64,000 bases of DNA from Monarcha castaneiventris obscurior (Eukaryota > Chordata > Aves > Passeriformes > Monarchidae), in contig JAMPIT010000230.1 in NCBI GenBank assembly GCA_026261815.1, positions 34,990,501 through 35,054,500 of the forward strand, given 5' to 3'. Shown here piece after piece: positions 26,708 through 39,930 of the stretch (positions are counted from its first letter, which is position 1; each line of letters opens with the position of its first letter). Under the pieces are notes generated by a model that worked only from the letters and a program-made list of their open reading frames with translations, was not told where the DNA came from and ran no database searches. The translations under genes and the position numbers were made by a program.

Positions 26708-26870
26708 CTGTTTTGTCAGAGCTGGTATTGATGGTATTGGTAGTGATGGAAGTGAAGGTAGTCTTTGCGCTGTCCTTGGTAGTAACAGATTTCTGCTTAT
26801 TTTTCATGGCTTCCAGTGCTTTGAGCTTCTTGGCATGTTTAGTGCCTTTGTAGTGGGCCGCAGCCTGGCT
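26708..26870 (-). CDS. ZNF385D: ZNF385D internal coding exon: His pair of the zinc finger plus Ser/Thr-rich linker
   Basis: Seen: a 163-base exon (54 codons plus one base) on the minus strand. It starts SQAAAHYKGTKHAKKLKAL directly after a TTTGTAG acceptor and ends ...SSDKT plus G before a GTTAAG donor. Joined in phase 0 to the exon at 55647-55757, it gives C27-x2-C30-x12-H43-x5-H49, a complete matrin-type C2H2 finger. A lysine-rich helix-like segment follows (KKLKALEAMKNKQK). The last 25 residues are very rich in Ser/Thr (14 of 25), which suggests a flexible linker to the next finger. Known: this order of finger, KALEAMKNKQ and Thr-rich linker is that of ZNF385D. I recall Ala rather than Thr at residue 68 (SVTTKDS) in mammalian orthologues, but cannot check that here. 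The exon length is not a multiple of three, so skipping it would shift the frame. The next coding exon is not in the window. Confidence 0.95.
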
Positions 26871-26893
26871 CTACAAAGGAGAACAAAATGAAC
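26871..26893 (-). other. 3' splice site of the 26.8 kb exon
   Basis: On the minus strand TTCATTTTGTTCTCCTTTG precedes TAG and the exon starts AGCCAGGC. The pyrimidine tract is shorter than that of the other exon but adequate. It fixes the exon start at 26870. Confidence 0.9.
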
Positions 26894-28528
26894 CATGCAA
26901 TCAGGCTCATTTCTAAACTGGCATTCTCTGTATTAGTACAAATACAGACTACCTTTCAATAATGGGTACCACTTACATTATCCGAGTAGTGACCAAACAG
27001 AAAATTATAATTAGAATGATGCTTGAAAAGCAATGGAAAAATACTAGAGCAACGCAATTCAATAAGTACAGTGTATTACTGTATAACAGTAGATTACTTT
27101 CAGACCAAAATTAGGTTGTTTTAGTCTACCTTGCTACCGTTCATTTTTCTATTAAGATTTATTTTACTTTCACATGAAAAAAAAATTCTCAGGCAACGGT
27201 GAGGATGGCACTCTCCTCCCAGTAGCTTTGTATTTTTCCAGTTTCTATTTCAAACTAGAATTTTTGTCAAAGCTCCTTCAGAGAACAGCTTACTACTAAT
27301 AATGCTATCAGCAATTTATCAGCAAAGACTGAAAGTAAAAAACAAATCAAAAATACCCCAGCCCAAAACTAAAGCCCAAACAAAAGAAAGCAAAATATAA
27401 AACACACCCTTCAAAGCCCATCACCAAAGACTTAACTGAATGTGAGGCAGACATGCAATTATCTGGCTTCCTAAAAATAAAAAAAATAAATTGAAAAAGA
27501 AAAAAAAAAAGGATTACTTTTGTCCACCTGCTACAAAAGGTAGTGTTTGAAATTCAAAGCCAGGAGCATCCTTTCCAAGGAGAAAGCTCCCACAAATCCT
27601 GTCACAGTCCCAAATATATTTTGGTTACTTCATATCTTTAAACTAAAATAGATTTTTATATGCCCTGCTATTAAAATTCATGCATTACACTGTAAATAAC
27701 TTTCATATTTCAAGAATTATTACAAAATTTCTTCATTTACTATATGTGCACTTATATTTTAAGTATAGTATTTGAACTATTAGATTAAACCTTATATGGA
27801 AACCAGTAGAATTTGGAAGAATATTCAGAGTATATTTCTTCAATAATTATTTAAAGTTTCATAAGAAAGACAGTCTTTCAGTTGATAAGTTGACAGCATG
27901 AAAAATTGCTTATATCTTTACTTTCGAAGTTCAGACTTTATGGATAGTAACTCCTTTATTACTTGAAAGGGAAGTTAAGACTTTAGAAATATAATCAAAA
28001 TTTAGCTACTACAGAATTGAAAAAATTAAAAGCAACAACTCTGGGTCAGCTCAACGACCCATAAAGGTCAGTATTTTCTTATTAGGAAACATTAAACAAT
28101 AGAAAATACTTAGAATATAAAGGAAGGTAAATGCTTTCTATTGTGAAATCTAAAGAATCAAAACATATATATGGAATTTAGTGGCTACAAAGCTAAAGTT
28201 ATCAAAAAGGGTCAAAAAGATGCAGTCATTCCAATCACTAAGCTGCTCATGCAGGTAGAAGAATCCTGCATTATCTGGCATTTCTTTGTCATTAGACCAT
28301 TATTTAATGCTACTTGATGTGCTGAATTTTGGAGGAGAGGAGTTCTAGTGACTAACTCTCACTGTAAGGATGCATATTATTTCTGAGAATTATGACTTTC
28401 AGCTTACATGAAAAGTCTCGATTCCTTCCAGATGCCTGAGATTTGAGAAGTGCAGAGTAGTTAAGAAGTGAGAGACCTTGTCTATAACCAATTAACAATA
28501 CATGTGTAGGTGTATATACGCATAGATA

Positions 28529-28545
28529 AACACACACACATATAT
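28529..28545. repeat. Short (AC)n/(AT)n repeat
   Basis: AACACACACACATATAT, a brief compound dinucleotide run. Confidence 0.7.
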
Positions 28546-30318
28546 TCTTGTATATTGAGATGCATCATTCAGTTTGGTTGAAAAGCCAGTTTCTCTATAC
28601 CTAAAATAATGCAAATCTTGTATTAGGTACCCTTATTGAAAGAACACTGGACAGTGAAGTTTTTAATTAGAAACAACTTGAACGGAAACAGCACAATCAT
28701 GCACCTTTTACAATTCTCAACACATAACATTGAGACATAGTGTAAGCCAAATACAAACAATCAGAGGATGTTAATTATAATCAAACCGAAAGACCAGAGT
28801 TAAGTTACAATGACGCATTAAAAATGACATAATACTGTACACCCTCATGTTGCTATCATGCCAACTATTTTTAGAGTTTCTAGTCAAATTTAGTCATCAG
28901 TCAGCTTCAGATTCTGACTGCACTTGTTTTCCCTAATAGTGTCACTAGTCAAACATCAGAAACATACTCATGACGTGGTCCTTAATACTGAATTATGAAT
29001 GCTGACATTAGTTTGACACACATCTCAGCTTTCTTCACAGAATTGTTGGCAGAGAATCCCAAGTTTAATTCTTCTGCATCCATAGTTCTCTCCAAATTCT
29101 CACAGCTAGAGTTCCACAAAGCTCAACTCAAGTTGTATGTTGGATGCTGAAGGAATATACAATGAAGGCCTATGTAGAAATTGGTGACCTTTTCATTGCT
29201 CTGAAATACATGAATGAAATTGTTCTAAAATGGAAACACATTGCTCAAATTTACAGGTACGATGGCTGCTACACAGAGTTGTCCATAACTTACTTCCCAC
29301 AGAGTGCTGCCAGTTTACCCAGCCTCTAGTTAAAATAGATCTTCAAGTCTTTTTATTTCAAAGTTTAAATTTCCTTCCTCTGTGGGGACATGAAGCCATC
29401 TGATCTTGTTTCAATATAACTGTAGCTGGCATGTTAATGGGAGTTCTATGTGAGAGCAAGCAGATTGCTCCTAAGCATTTAACCAGCTCCAAACTAGATT
29501 AGGCTGAACTTTTACAACTGAACTGGAACCCTAATTAAAAACACCAAAATAAAATAAAAAAAGAGGTCTGTCATTATCTTTCGTTGCAGGAGTAAGATGT
29601 AGGAAATGGAAAAATATCCATAAATATATTTTTCAGCAAAGCAATGTAAAATATGGTACCTCATCGAATCATTTCTTGCAGCCATAAGAGGACCAAAATA
29701 ATCCTCACTGCTTAAATGGCTTTTACTCGTAGCCCATAAAAAACGTTCCTTAAATAGTATTTACTTGTAGGATGAATACAAAAACAAGATAGATCATAAA
29801 ATGTAATTGTTCCCAACTTTCATGCTGAATTAAGCAATAATAGGAGAAAGCAGAAGAGTGAGAAACAAGTTAGTCCTAGTTTTTGCTGCCAACCATGATG
29901 CTGAACCAAGTGAAGAGACTGTACCCCTTCAGAAAGGTAAGAAGGGTCTCCTTCTGGAACACTTCATAGTTCAACAGTTGCAAAACCCAAGCAGATAATA
30001 TATAAATGTTTTATACATGTTTTTATTACCTTATGAAGTTGTGCTAAGAGAAGACATGAGCAGAGTTTATAGGTGAAACCCTACATTTACAGAAGCCGAA
30101 AGGAATCAAGGGAGAGTTTCCCTTTCCATGCCTTGTAAAGGGATACTGACTTTTTTAATTGCTCATTTTGGTAGAAGCTAGTTTTCTTTAGAAACAACTG
30201 ATCTAAAATCAGATGTTCTCTCACTGGGAAAAAAAAATCCCTACTACTACAGAACACTTCATAATCAGTTATCCTAAAAACTCTCTAATATTAAATTCAG
30301 TTTCTTATTATGATTACA

Positions 30319-30344
30319 GAAGAATACTTTAGAAGAATACTTTA
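30319..30344. repeat. 13 bp tandem duplication
   Basis: AGAAGAATACTTT occurs twice head to tail. Confidence 0.85.
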
Positions 30345-30549
30345 GGAAAGAGCTTACTTTCTTCTTTCATCATAGTTTCCATGTTTGATGCACAGAATTA
30401 CCCCTAGCACTGTTAAGACAAGTCACTGTCAGCTAACGTGTAACCCAGTCAGTGATGAAGCATCCAAAGTAGGTCAAATATTGCTGGTGCAACGTTATTG
30501 AGAACTTTAAGAAACTATATCCATTCTTGAGAAAGACGTCCAATGAAAA

Positions 30550-30680
30550 AGTAAAAATTATTTTATTATTATTTATTATAATAATATATAGTTATGTAAT
30601 ATATGAAGAACATGAAATATAATTATAAAATTAAATATAGCTAATGCAATTATATAACTATACAATGTAACTATAATAAT
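30550..30680. repeat. AT-rich low-complexity block
   Basis: Almost only A and T (TATTATTATTTATTATAATA and on), with few G or C over about 130 bases. No coding or transposon signal. Confidence 0.8.
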
Positions 30681-31945
30681 ATTTATAACTACTTTGTATC
30701 TAAGTTGAAAACTCAAGGATCCTTAAATAAATTTTGAGGGTCCTAATTCTGAAAATGACATGTAGACAAACTTTGGTCTGTGGGAGCTACTTCAGTAAAG
30801 TGTCAAGATGTCTACTAGAAAATCACTTTTTAATGTTATTTGTAAGGACTTCCTGCTTATTTGATCAGTACAAGTCAATTTAAGCATCTCCTAATATTCT
30901 CCTCTGGTTCCATGTATCTGTGTTGAATAATTAGGGACCTTTCTAATCCATACATTTTATAATCTTGATAAATTGCTCAAATGTAAAAATTATTTCTCTA
31001 TAAAATCTGTCTGTATATTTAAACATATGTTATAACCACAGAGACATAAACATACCATAAAAGAATAAAAATTCTATATGCAGATGTAAACAGTTAGAGC
31101 TGTAGTGCAAAAATTCAGCTGTATTTTCTTTGCTTAAGTGCAGTATTGTACCACAATCACCATCAGGACATCATCAATGTGTAAAATACACTGAGAGAGA
31201 TGAAATGTTTTAAACAATTCAGACAGTATTCTCTTACAGTTACACTTAACATATCTACATGGAAGTCTTTAAAATAAGTTTGTCTGCCTGACTAATGTAC
31301 TCCAGTGGATTATATGCCTTCTCACTTATGTTCTTTAGGCATTGGTCCAACAAAAACATTGCACTTAATTTTTGCATTGAGACAAAAAACAGGTCTCATC
31401 CTATTCTCAGAGAGTTTTTAACTTTGCAGCACTGCATCTTCTTTTTCATATCCCTCCTGATTCACCTCATATTACCATTCTTCTTAGAGATTGTTTTTCT
31501 GCCTTAATCATTCCCTCTTGGCAATGCCTTCATAATGAAAGCCAGTTCAAATAAAAGAAACTTTTTGCAAAAGGTGTAGTGAATATGTTCCACTCATTCT
31601 TCCTCACAAAATTAAATCCTAATACCTTGCATTATGTCTTTCTGATTTCACAATGCATTTTGAAAGGTGTTCATTGTGGAGAGTCTCTCCTCCATCCTTT
31701 ATCTCGCCAACTAATAGCAAGGCTGCAGTTTGTTTGCACCCTAAGAAAGCACCAAACAAGGGCTGAGAGTGCTGGAAAGTCTTTTCTTTCTGAAGTCTGG
31801 AACTTCAGAAGATCATGCCATCTCTTTTTTTTTACCAGCTACTGGATGCTACCATCACCTCTGCTATTATTCCCAATACAATAGTAGTAATTTTGGCTAA
31901 TACACCTGCAACTGATGTCAGGATTCTCCGGAACAAAAAAGCTCT

Positions 31946-31961
31946 AAAAAAAAAAAAAAAA
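31946..31961. repeat. Poly-A run (16)
   Basis: A homopolymer with no recognisable retrocopy on either side. Confidence 0.9.
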
Positions 31962-33552
31962 TTAGATTCCCAGTTCGAACTAATACTTTCAGTGAAATGG
32001 ATACACATGGAAAGCAATAATACTTAACTGCTTAAGCCAAGAAGGCTTCTCTCCTTGATGAAGTCAGGGAAATTGCTTATGAGATAGCTAGGCTACACAT
32101 TATCATAATCTCTGAGCACAAATACTTTCCTATAGTTGGGCTGTCAATAAGTATTTGAAAAATAATTTCACTGATGTCCTAAGCACCCAAGAAGGTGATA
32201 AAATTCAAATGACCTTTTTATTTTTGGAACAAGCATGTAATTTTTTTTTAATTACTCCAAAGCCTAGCCAGCCACTGATGACAGCATTGCCCAGGGAAGG
32301 TTGCAGTATGAAGCTGAGACATCTGTATTTTACCAGTTATGTGCTGTTTACAAAACCAGAGCTGATCTCCATGGAACTTTTCCAGTAAGAAAACTGGAGA
32401 ATTTTACAGGGAGGAAGTCTAACAGCCCTGAGATGCCCAACACTTGGTTCAGCCTGAAGCAGGGCTCTAACTGTGAGGAACAGCTATAAAATTGTGTAGA
32501 GGGTTGTACAGTCTTTTTCACAGAGATGTTGTAACTCTATTTAGTACGTAAGCTTTTACTTGAGGATATATTAAATTTTAAAAAAATACTTTCTTACAAG
32601 GCTCTCTATTTTGTTTGCCCAGTGAGTGCGCATGGGAAATTCAGGATTACACACAAGTCCTGTGCTTACTTTCTAGAAAACAGAAAATCTCCACGGACTT
32701 CAGCAGTTTCACAGACACTGTACAAGGAACAACAAATTACCTGTGCAAGACTTTACATAATAGGAGATAGATTGAGTGAAAACATGAAATGTAATTTTTA
32801 AAGATGTCAACATGATGATGTCTCATATTGAATGAGTATCCTAATTTCTGCCTGATACGCACAAATTCAATCTGCGGTCAATTATGGTGCAGATAAACAC
32901 TGCCTATCATTATTTCTACCTTCTGCTAAGCTTACCTTTATCTTCTGAGTTGTGTCACTTAAATTTTTTGTGCAGTCTATCACAACACAACCCTATAATC
33001 TAATTACCTTATGCACTCAGATGTAATTGTGGTACTAAACACCATATGTGTAATATGACTTTCAGATATGTTCTGAGAGAAGGGGTTTGCCCCGTAAACT
33101 ATGATTGATCAATTTGCACCTTTCTCTAGAACCAAATATACAATAACAGGTCAAGTACCAAAAAGGTCTTTTCTGCAGAAAAGAACCCAAAATATTTCTC
33201 CATTATTATGGCAGAATAAAATGTCCAAATCTGTTATTTCCCCGGTATTTATCTTTCTATGGAAAGAAAACCTTTCTACTCCCTCTTCTCCCTCCTAAAG
33301 CATTTATTCTGTATACTCATGAATGTACCCTGAGACTCAGTGATTCAGAGTGAATGAGAGCTTCCTGAGCTCACTAGCACCTTGGCATTAATGAAGCTGC
33401 TCTATCCCACTCCATGTTTTTGGGCTTCTTCCAGAGCCATTGCTATAATGGTGAGAGACTGCACCTGGCAAGAGTCTGTATCGCATTGTGAGAGATTGGC
33501 ATCAACACAATTCTTATGATAAAATCATCCATTTTATAGTAGAATCAATTTC

Positions 33553-33595
33553 ATTTTCATTATGGAAAGGAATACCATATTTTCATTATGGAAAG
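33553..33595. repeat. 17 bp direct repeat, period 26
   Basis: ATTTTCATTATGGAAAG occurs exactly at 33553-33569 and 33579-33595, a small local duplication. Confidence 0.85.
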
Positions 33596-34512
33596 CAAAA
33601 CTCATTTTATCTTGGTCAGATGAAGAAGGTCAAAATTTCGTACTTAGCATCACTTGTTCTGCAACACAGTATTTTTATGACCATGAATCTGCTCATACTA
33701 AAAACTGACACTGAGTGTGACATTACCTGAAATGATTTTAGGCAAGATACAAAAATATGCCTAGATATAACACACTACATTCTGAGGTGACATACACTGT
33801 GTCAAAATATATATCGTGAAGGGAAGATAACTCAAGTAATCAATCACTTCCCATACATGCCATTTTTCTTTTAAGGACACCAGTACTTCATGCAGCACAA
33901 CTAAGTTTTGTTACATGTTGAAATTCAATAAACAGGCTGTTTGCTTTACCATCTATTTTATCCTTTTTGTTGTTAAGACAGAGCAGTTTTAAGCTTATTT
34001 TGACAAGGTCATCAAGTTCTAGAACCTGGAATTTTATATATACTGTCATCCAAAGCAATATCATTGTTTAGAAGGGTGCTCTTTTGAAGGGGAGATGAAA
34101 CATAGTCTTTTGAAAACTAGTATCATCAATAAAATTAACTTTAACATTTAAGCTCATCTTTACTGTATTAATTGGCAGCATCATTTATTTTCCCCATAGC
34201 AAATCTTATTATAGTCAGAGTTTCAAGAGAATATTAAACTCATTTGGTATTTTTTTCATTTAGCTAAACCAAGTGATTTATCTCAGATTAATCTTAGAAT
34301 GAGATACAAAAAAAGTTAATCGATATGCACTGCTATGAGTTATGCATATGATAAAATAAAGCATGTATTAATTCAGCTTACTAAATATAATATATATGTT
34401 TCCAGTTTTGAATCTGGAATTGACATATTCCAAAGTGAGAACTTGAACAAATGATGTAAGCTACTGTAATTTTGTAGAAATGTACCCCAGCTTCCTTGCA
34501 CTAGCAGTGAAC

Positions 34513-34542
34513 ACACCCAAATATTTCACACCCAAATATTTC
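34513..34542. repeat. 15 bp perfect tandem duplication
   Basis: ACACCCAAATATTTC occurs twice head to tail (34513-34527, 34528-34542). Confidence 0.9.
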
Positions 34543-37500
34543 TTATACAATGTGTTAATACTGTAAATGTAGTTCAATATTCAGGTTATACACAAATGAT
34601 GTTCACTTCAAAACAACAGATACTGCTGAATTTAAAATAACATCAATTTTTCTGAATAGTGTTGAAAAGTTCAGTCTTTTCTGGTGTTATCAAAAGAATG
34701 ACAGTGGTAGATATGGAGCCAGCACCTGCTTGAATCTGAGTTTGTTCACAACAGCTAATTGGAGTCAAGGGTCTACACATACACCTACCTGCTCAGAGAC
34801 TCATTTAATTTAGAAACTTTTCACTGTCTGAGCAAAACCCACTTGATTCCCTCTGCAGGCAGCTTGTAAATTTGTACCTAATGAAAGTTGAGTAGGTGGG
34901 TTTAGAGTACCTTGTCTGAGTGTTTTCACCTGCTTTCAGTTGCCAAGGAAACTACTTCTGTCTGTTTACATTCACAATAGCAATCTCATTGAATTCTGAA
35001 TTTCTGATATTTTTTGACTGAAGCAAAGCATCATGGAAGAGTAGTGGGGAGACACAAAGATACTACAAGAAATTTCATGGAAAACAGGAAAAGCTTAAAA
35101 AGTACATATTTAATTATTAATTCCATATGATTTGAAATTTATATTTGAAATGACAAACAAGTTAAAACAACTTCTACATACAAAACCATAAAAGAGAGCC
35201 CACTGAGTTATTGTAACTGCTCCCAAACAAAGTCTTAATACTCTTATTGGAATCACTCTTTTCAATACTGTAATTATTAGAAGCTTTTTAAATTTCATAT
35301 TCATCTTCAGAAAAATGTTGATTCAACTTTCTGATTCTTTCACTCAAATATACAGTTACACAGAGTTTTTTCATTTTGGATTTTAAATTCACATTTCAAT
35401 GATTATTTTAATGTAAACATTTCCAGTGTCCTTTTAATCAGCTCCTACCCATAAGCAGAAATTCAAAACCCACACTAAGAAACACAAATGCTCAAATTTC
35501 CTGATTACAGCTCTATTTTATGTGAGCTTGACTGTAGTTAGGTGCTTCCCAGTTTAAATCTGCAGCCTTCTTATAGAAGGCTGTAAATATATGTAAAATA
35601 CTATGTGAACTTTTCCACTGTGGAAAGTTTGCACAGAGCACAAAGACTGATAATTTAAGGATGGAGGAATTAATAGATTCCTTCATTCTCTTCATATCTC
35701 AAAAGGAACCCAAGCCTTCCATGTGCAGAAACATCCAAAGAGAGGCTATGTGTTTCCTTGGAATAAAAGAACTCTCAGTCCACTAGTTTGCTTGTTTAGA
35801 CACACTTTGTATGTCTAAAAGAGTCCTGTGCCTGTAATCGCCTTAAAAAGTCCCACATAGGTGTATCCACAGGACTTGCATCTGTAGATGGAAATACACC
35901 TTACATGAGAAAGAGAAGGAAAAGAAGTAAAATGAATAAATGTTGTTACTTGCTAGAAACAAAAGTAAATTGTTTTATGTAATGAATCAATATAAATAGA
36001 ACATAAATATCTAATTGGCAATAAAAACTAGTGCCACACCATGGAAGTAAATTTGCATTAAAAACTAGCTTTATCTACACAATTAGCCTGGGAGAATATA
36101 TTTTGAGAAAAACGATCCAAATATCCAGAGGGAACAAAGGTTTATAAGGCCTAGGAACTTGAAGATTGGTCAGTCTACAATACAGCTATATTTATTCCTT
36201 TACATATTTTTGTTTCTTTGCCTTGCTTTCAATCATCCTTGGGTGATTCTGTGAACACCTTCAGAGCCTCAGTGAAATCCACAAGATACTGTATGTACAT
36301 ACCTACAAGATCACCAGCACACTTCCACCAGCTATCACAGGGTCAGAGCCTTACTACTTCAAATAATTACCTTAACACACACCTAGAGCATACAGACATG
36401 CTTGTGAGGCAAGTTAGTCATTAAATCAATTAATATATTGGTTCTTAAAGTAATACATATATGTGGGTAGATCAAGTTGCTCCAAAAGTAGTGAAGGCCA
36501 AAAAATGGGGTTTACTTAATGAGACATGTAGGTTGTTGTACTATCATCAATACAGAAAGGCAATGATACCTTCCAAAGCTGACAAGTCAGCATCTTTTGC
36601 CCCTTTAAGCTGTTAGGTTCTGAGTTGGAAGCCATGGTTAGGGATACCAAATAGTACACAAAACTTAATGAGGTGTTCTGACATCACTCACTCTTTACAC
36701 TCCAGTTATGTTTTGTCTCCTTCCTACAAACCTTTCTACTTATCTGATGTTACACTGAAATGTGAAAATCTGGGGTTTTTTCCCATTGACCAAAACCAAA
36801 TACTTATTGAAGCTAAAAGAAACTGGCTGCAATCCTACAAACTTTACTGGACAAGGACAGTCCCTCTGAAATCAACAGGACATTTGAGATGTTGAAGTGT
36901 TAAAAGACAAATGTCCCAGAGATGTTTTATATTTATACATTGGCTTTAATGTTTCTCACCTCCTCTAGTCAAGCACAGGTTATCAGGTTCAAACCTGGAA
37001 CAGCTATATGAAATCATAAGGTGTATAATGTAAAAAAAGGTTAAACTAGACAGATATAAAAGCCCTTTCTGATTTTAAAACCTAAGACAGATGCTTGGGC
37101 AGAGATTACTTAAAGAGTCAAACTTCCAAATGGTACTGAAATTTAATGCTGAGACTCCAAAGTCTTTGGAGCAGGCAAATCTCTTCATATCTATTCACAA
37201 AATTAATTACAATTTTATACTTATTCGTTTTTTCTTGTTTTTATGTTCTTCCTTTTGTTGTGACAGGGCTAAGGAAAAGATAGCATGTCTTCCCCAGTCC
37301 CTAAAAAATTACTTTCGGAAAACTGATTTCTTTAGTAAAAAGCTGTAGAGTTCTCTGCATCTTCTTTGAATAAAATGGAAATAGGAATTTTTAACTTCAC
37401 CTCCAATGATGAACTGAAACTGCGAATAGCTCTCAGTTTATATCTGTGACATGTTACTACTGTGATAATTAGTATGCCTCACTGCGCTTTGCTGCACCCC

Positions 37501-38960
37501 AAATTAATATGATGGAGAACACCATACTGAAAACTTCTATCTAAATAAAGACAGAGCCCTTATAAGGAAATCTCATAGGTTTCTAAGCTGGTGGTGTACA
37601 CTTGGGGTGTATGGACAGTTTGAACTGATTTGGGCACAATGAGCTCCAGGATGCTTTCTGAAGTTCAACCACCACTGAGTACAGGTGAAGCAGCAATATG
37701 GGACAGCCATGTTTTTATGTTCATAGCTTTATAACTTTTAAAACTGATACCTAAAAATTTTCTTTAATATGTTATGTTCAACACTAATATTAAATTGCAC
37801 AAACCAGTAAGGTTTTTTCCCTTGGGTATGTATTAACGTCTTACTTTTTGCAGATAAGTGCACAGATATGATTATCTTTTGCAAATTGCTCCTTATTCTG
37901 TTACTGGTAAGTAATTTTTATAATTTTGCAGTGTAAACAGATGCTATTTTCCACTACATATTCAGCAGTAATGAGCTAATTCACTGTGTTAAAAACAACA
38001 AAAGATCTTCAAGAATGAGCTATTTCCTTCAATATTCCAACCTCCTTTGAAATCTGTGTTGAAATCACCCATGATAAGAAGTTAGCAAACTACCATAGAA
38101 GCCTTGTTGCAAAAGAAGGACTTTAGTTCATTTATTCAAATCCCAGCTGCGTTCTGTTACCTTCCTAACATGCATGTTCTCCATCACAATGATCCAAAAG
38201 TTATTTTTTGATACAGCTAATATGCCTCATTACTTTTCCTGTAATGAAACAATATTTGGGCATGAGTTTTACACCTGTTTCAACATCCATGCTTATGACA
38301 GCATTTTACACCAAAATCTAGAAACAATGAACCATGATATTTTCCTTGACCTTTGGAAATTGCAAGGACCTCCTTGCTATGAAAGAGAGAAAAATAAAAC
38401 CAAAACAGAAAGCAAACATGTTAAGTTTAGATTGTGTGGGTGAAATTCTGGCACCACTTAAGTCAACAGAAATGCTGACATTTATCTCACCCTGGACCGG
38501 CAATTGAAAGCAAATGCAATACTCCATCTGGACGCAGTGTGAAGAATTTAAAGATGGATGGGCAGCCTTTGACTAAGCCAACAAAACCAAATGTACATCA
38601 CAGAAACACATCAGCTGAGGCAAAAAAAGTTGTATTTTCACCACAGAAATGTGTCACAAGCAACTTGGAATATGCTAAACACCCTCACTATAGCATTTGT
38701 TTGAGTAACTGCATCATCTTAGTTGGCTTAGTTTATACTAATACTCAGATGCTACTGGTATCTCATGCATAAATACACACGACAAAATAGTGAAAAATAA
38801 AAATTAAGAACACCAGAACAATTTAGCTCAAATGGAAGTGACTTGGTTTGTTTTTCTTCTCTTTTTTCACTAGATTTTACTTAACACTGCTAGAGACAAC
38901 CACAGGAATATTTTCCAATTTCTTTTATATTCCAGCAAACCTGTTTGAGGAAGGTAATTG

Positions 38961-38990
38961 TGTATATATATATATGTATATATATATGTT
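38961..38990. repeat. (TA)n microsatellite, interrupted
   Basis: TGTATATATATATATGTATA and on to TATATATGTT: alternating TA with two G interruptions. Confidence 0.9.
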
Positions 38991-39078
38991 AATATAGTTA
39001 CACACAGCATGGGAAAGCTGCCATCTCACCAGAGCTATAATTTAAATGGAAAGCTTTCCAGTGTGGAGTACACTTAAG

Positions 39079-39123
<45 letters not shown>

Positions 39124-39152
39124 TATAGATAGATATATATATATATATATCT
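39079..39152. repeat. Compound (AT)n(AG)n(AT)n block with self-complementary ends
   Basis: About ten AT units, about eleven AG units, a short GATATAGATAGA bridge and about ten more AT units, ending ATCTC. The two outer AT tracts are mutually complementary, so the purine-rich AG run would sit in the loop of a hairpin. It lies about 90 bases right of another TA tract. Confidence 0.9.
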
Positions 39153-39745
39153 CCAGCAAACATCCAGCTATTACAGATGCACGGTTTTGTCAGAGTCAAA
39201 ATCCATTGTCCTTTTTTCTAGTGGGCTGCAAATAATTTGTGCAGCATTTTATGGACAAATATAAAGACACAATGCGTATCAAAAGCACCACATAATGATA
39301 TCTAGGGAATATAATAGAAGAAGGCGGCAGATAATCATTAAAATTCTCAGTCTCAACTGAATTTGTGAGACCATTTTTCCACTTTAGATATTTCCTACTT
39401 TTAATCCTGGAGCTAGATTACATCTGAGTCCACCTCATAATAACAATACAAATAAAATGCAATAAAAATAAATAGAATAACTCAATTTATCTCCCAAAGA
39501 ATGTGCTTTATAGTATAAATAATGTCAAGAATGCCTGTTACTCTGACGTGAATGAATCTTAGCTAGACCAAGAAAACAAGGACCCTACCTTGAAAAGACC
39601 TTAAGGGTGTGAGTTCAGACAATGGATTTGGAAGAGCTATAGCAGACAGCGAACGCTGTTATTGTAAAAGCAAGGAATTGCAGGTGTAGGTTCCTACGAT
39701 CTACCAAATTGTGACAGATATTGCCAGTAAGTCATGTAAATCTGC

Positions 39746-39769
39746 CTCAGGCAAATTAACTTGCCTGAG
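39746..39769. repeat. 9 bp hairpin beside the 40 kb CR1
   Basis: CTCAGGCAA and TTGCCTGAG pair exactly around a 6-base loop (ATTAAC). It sits in a stretch less AT-rich than average (39580-39930) that directly abuts the CR1 3' end. Origin unknown. Confidence 0.5.
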
Positions 39770-39930
39770 ACAAGTCAACATTCCCAGGGCATCTTCCTGG
39801 CTTTCAGAGTTAATGGCTGGAACCATGTCATCCCTGTGCCTGTGCATGTCATTCTCCTCAGAACCTTGTGAGGCCTCCTTTCCCAGCTCTGGATGATGTG
39901 CCTCTGTGTGCCATCTACTCCACCAACCAC

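Noticed and set aside
36470..36540. Mariner-like terminal sequence (GTTGCTCCAAAAGTAGTG)
   Set aside because: It is slightly reminiscent of bird mariner ends, but no second inverted end or transposase remnant was found.
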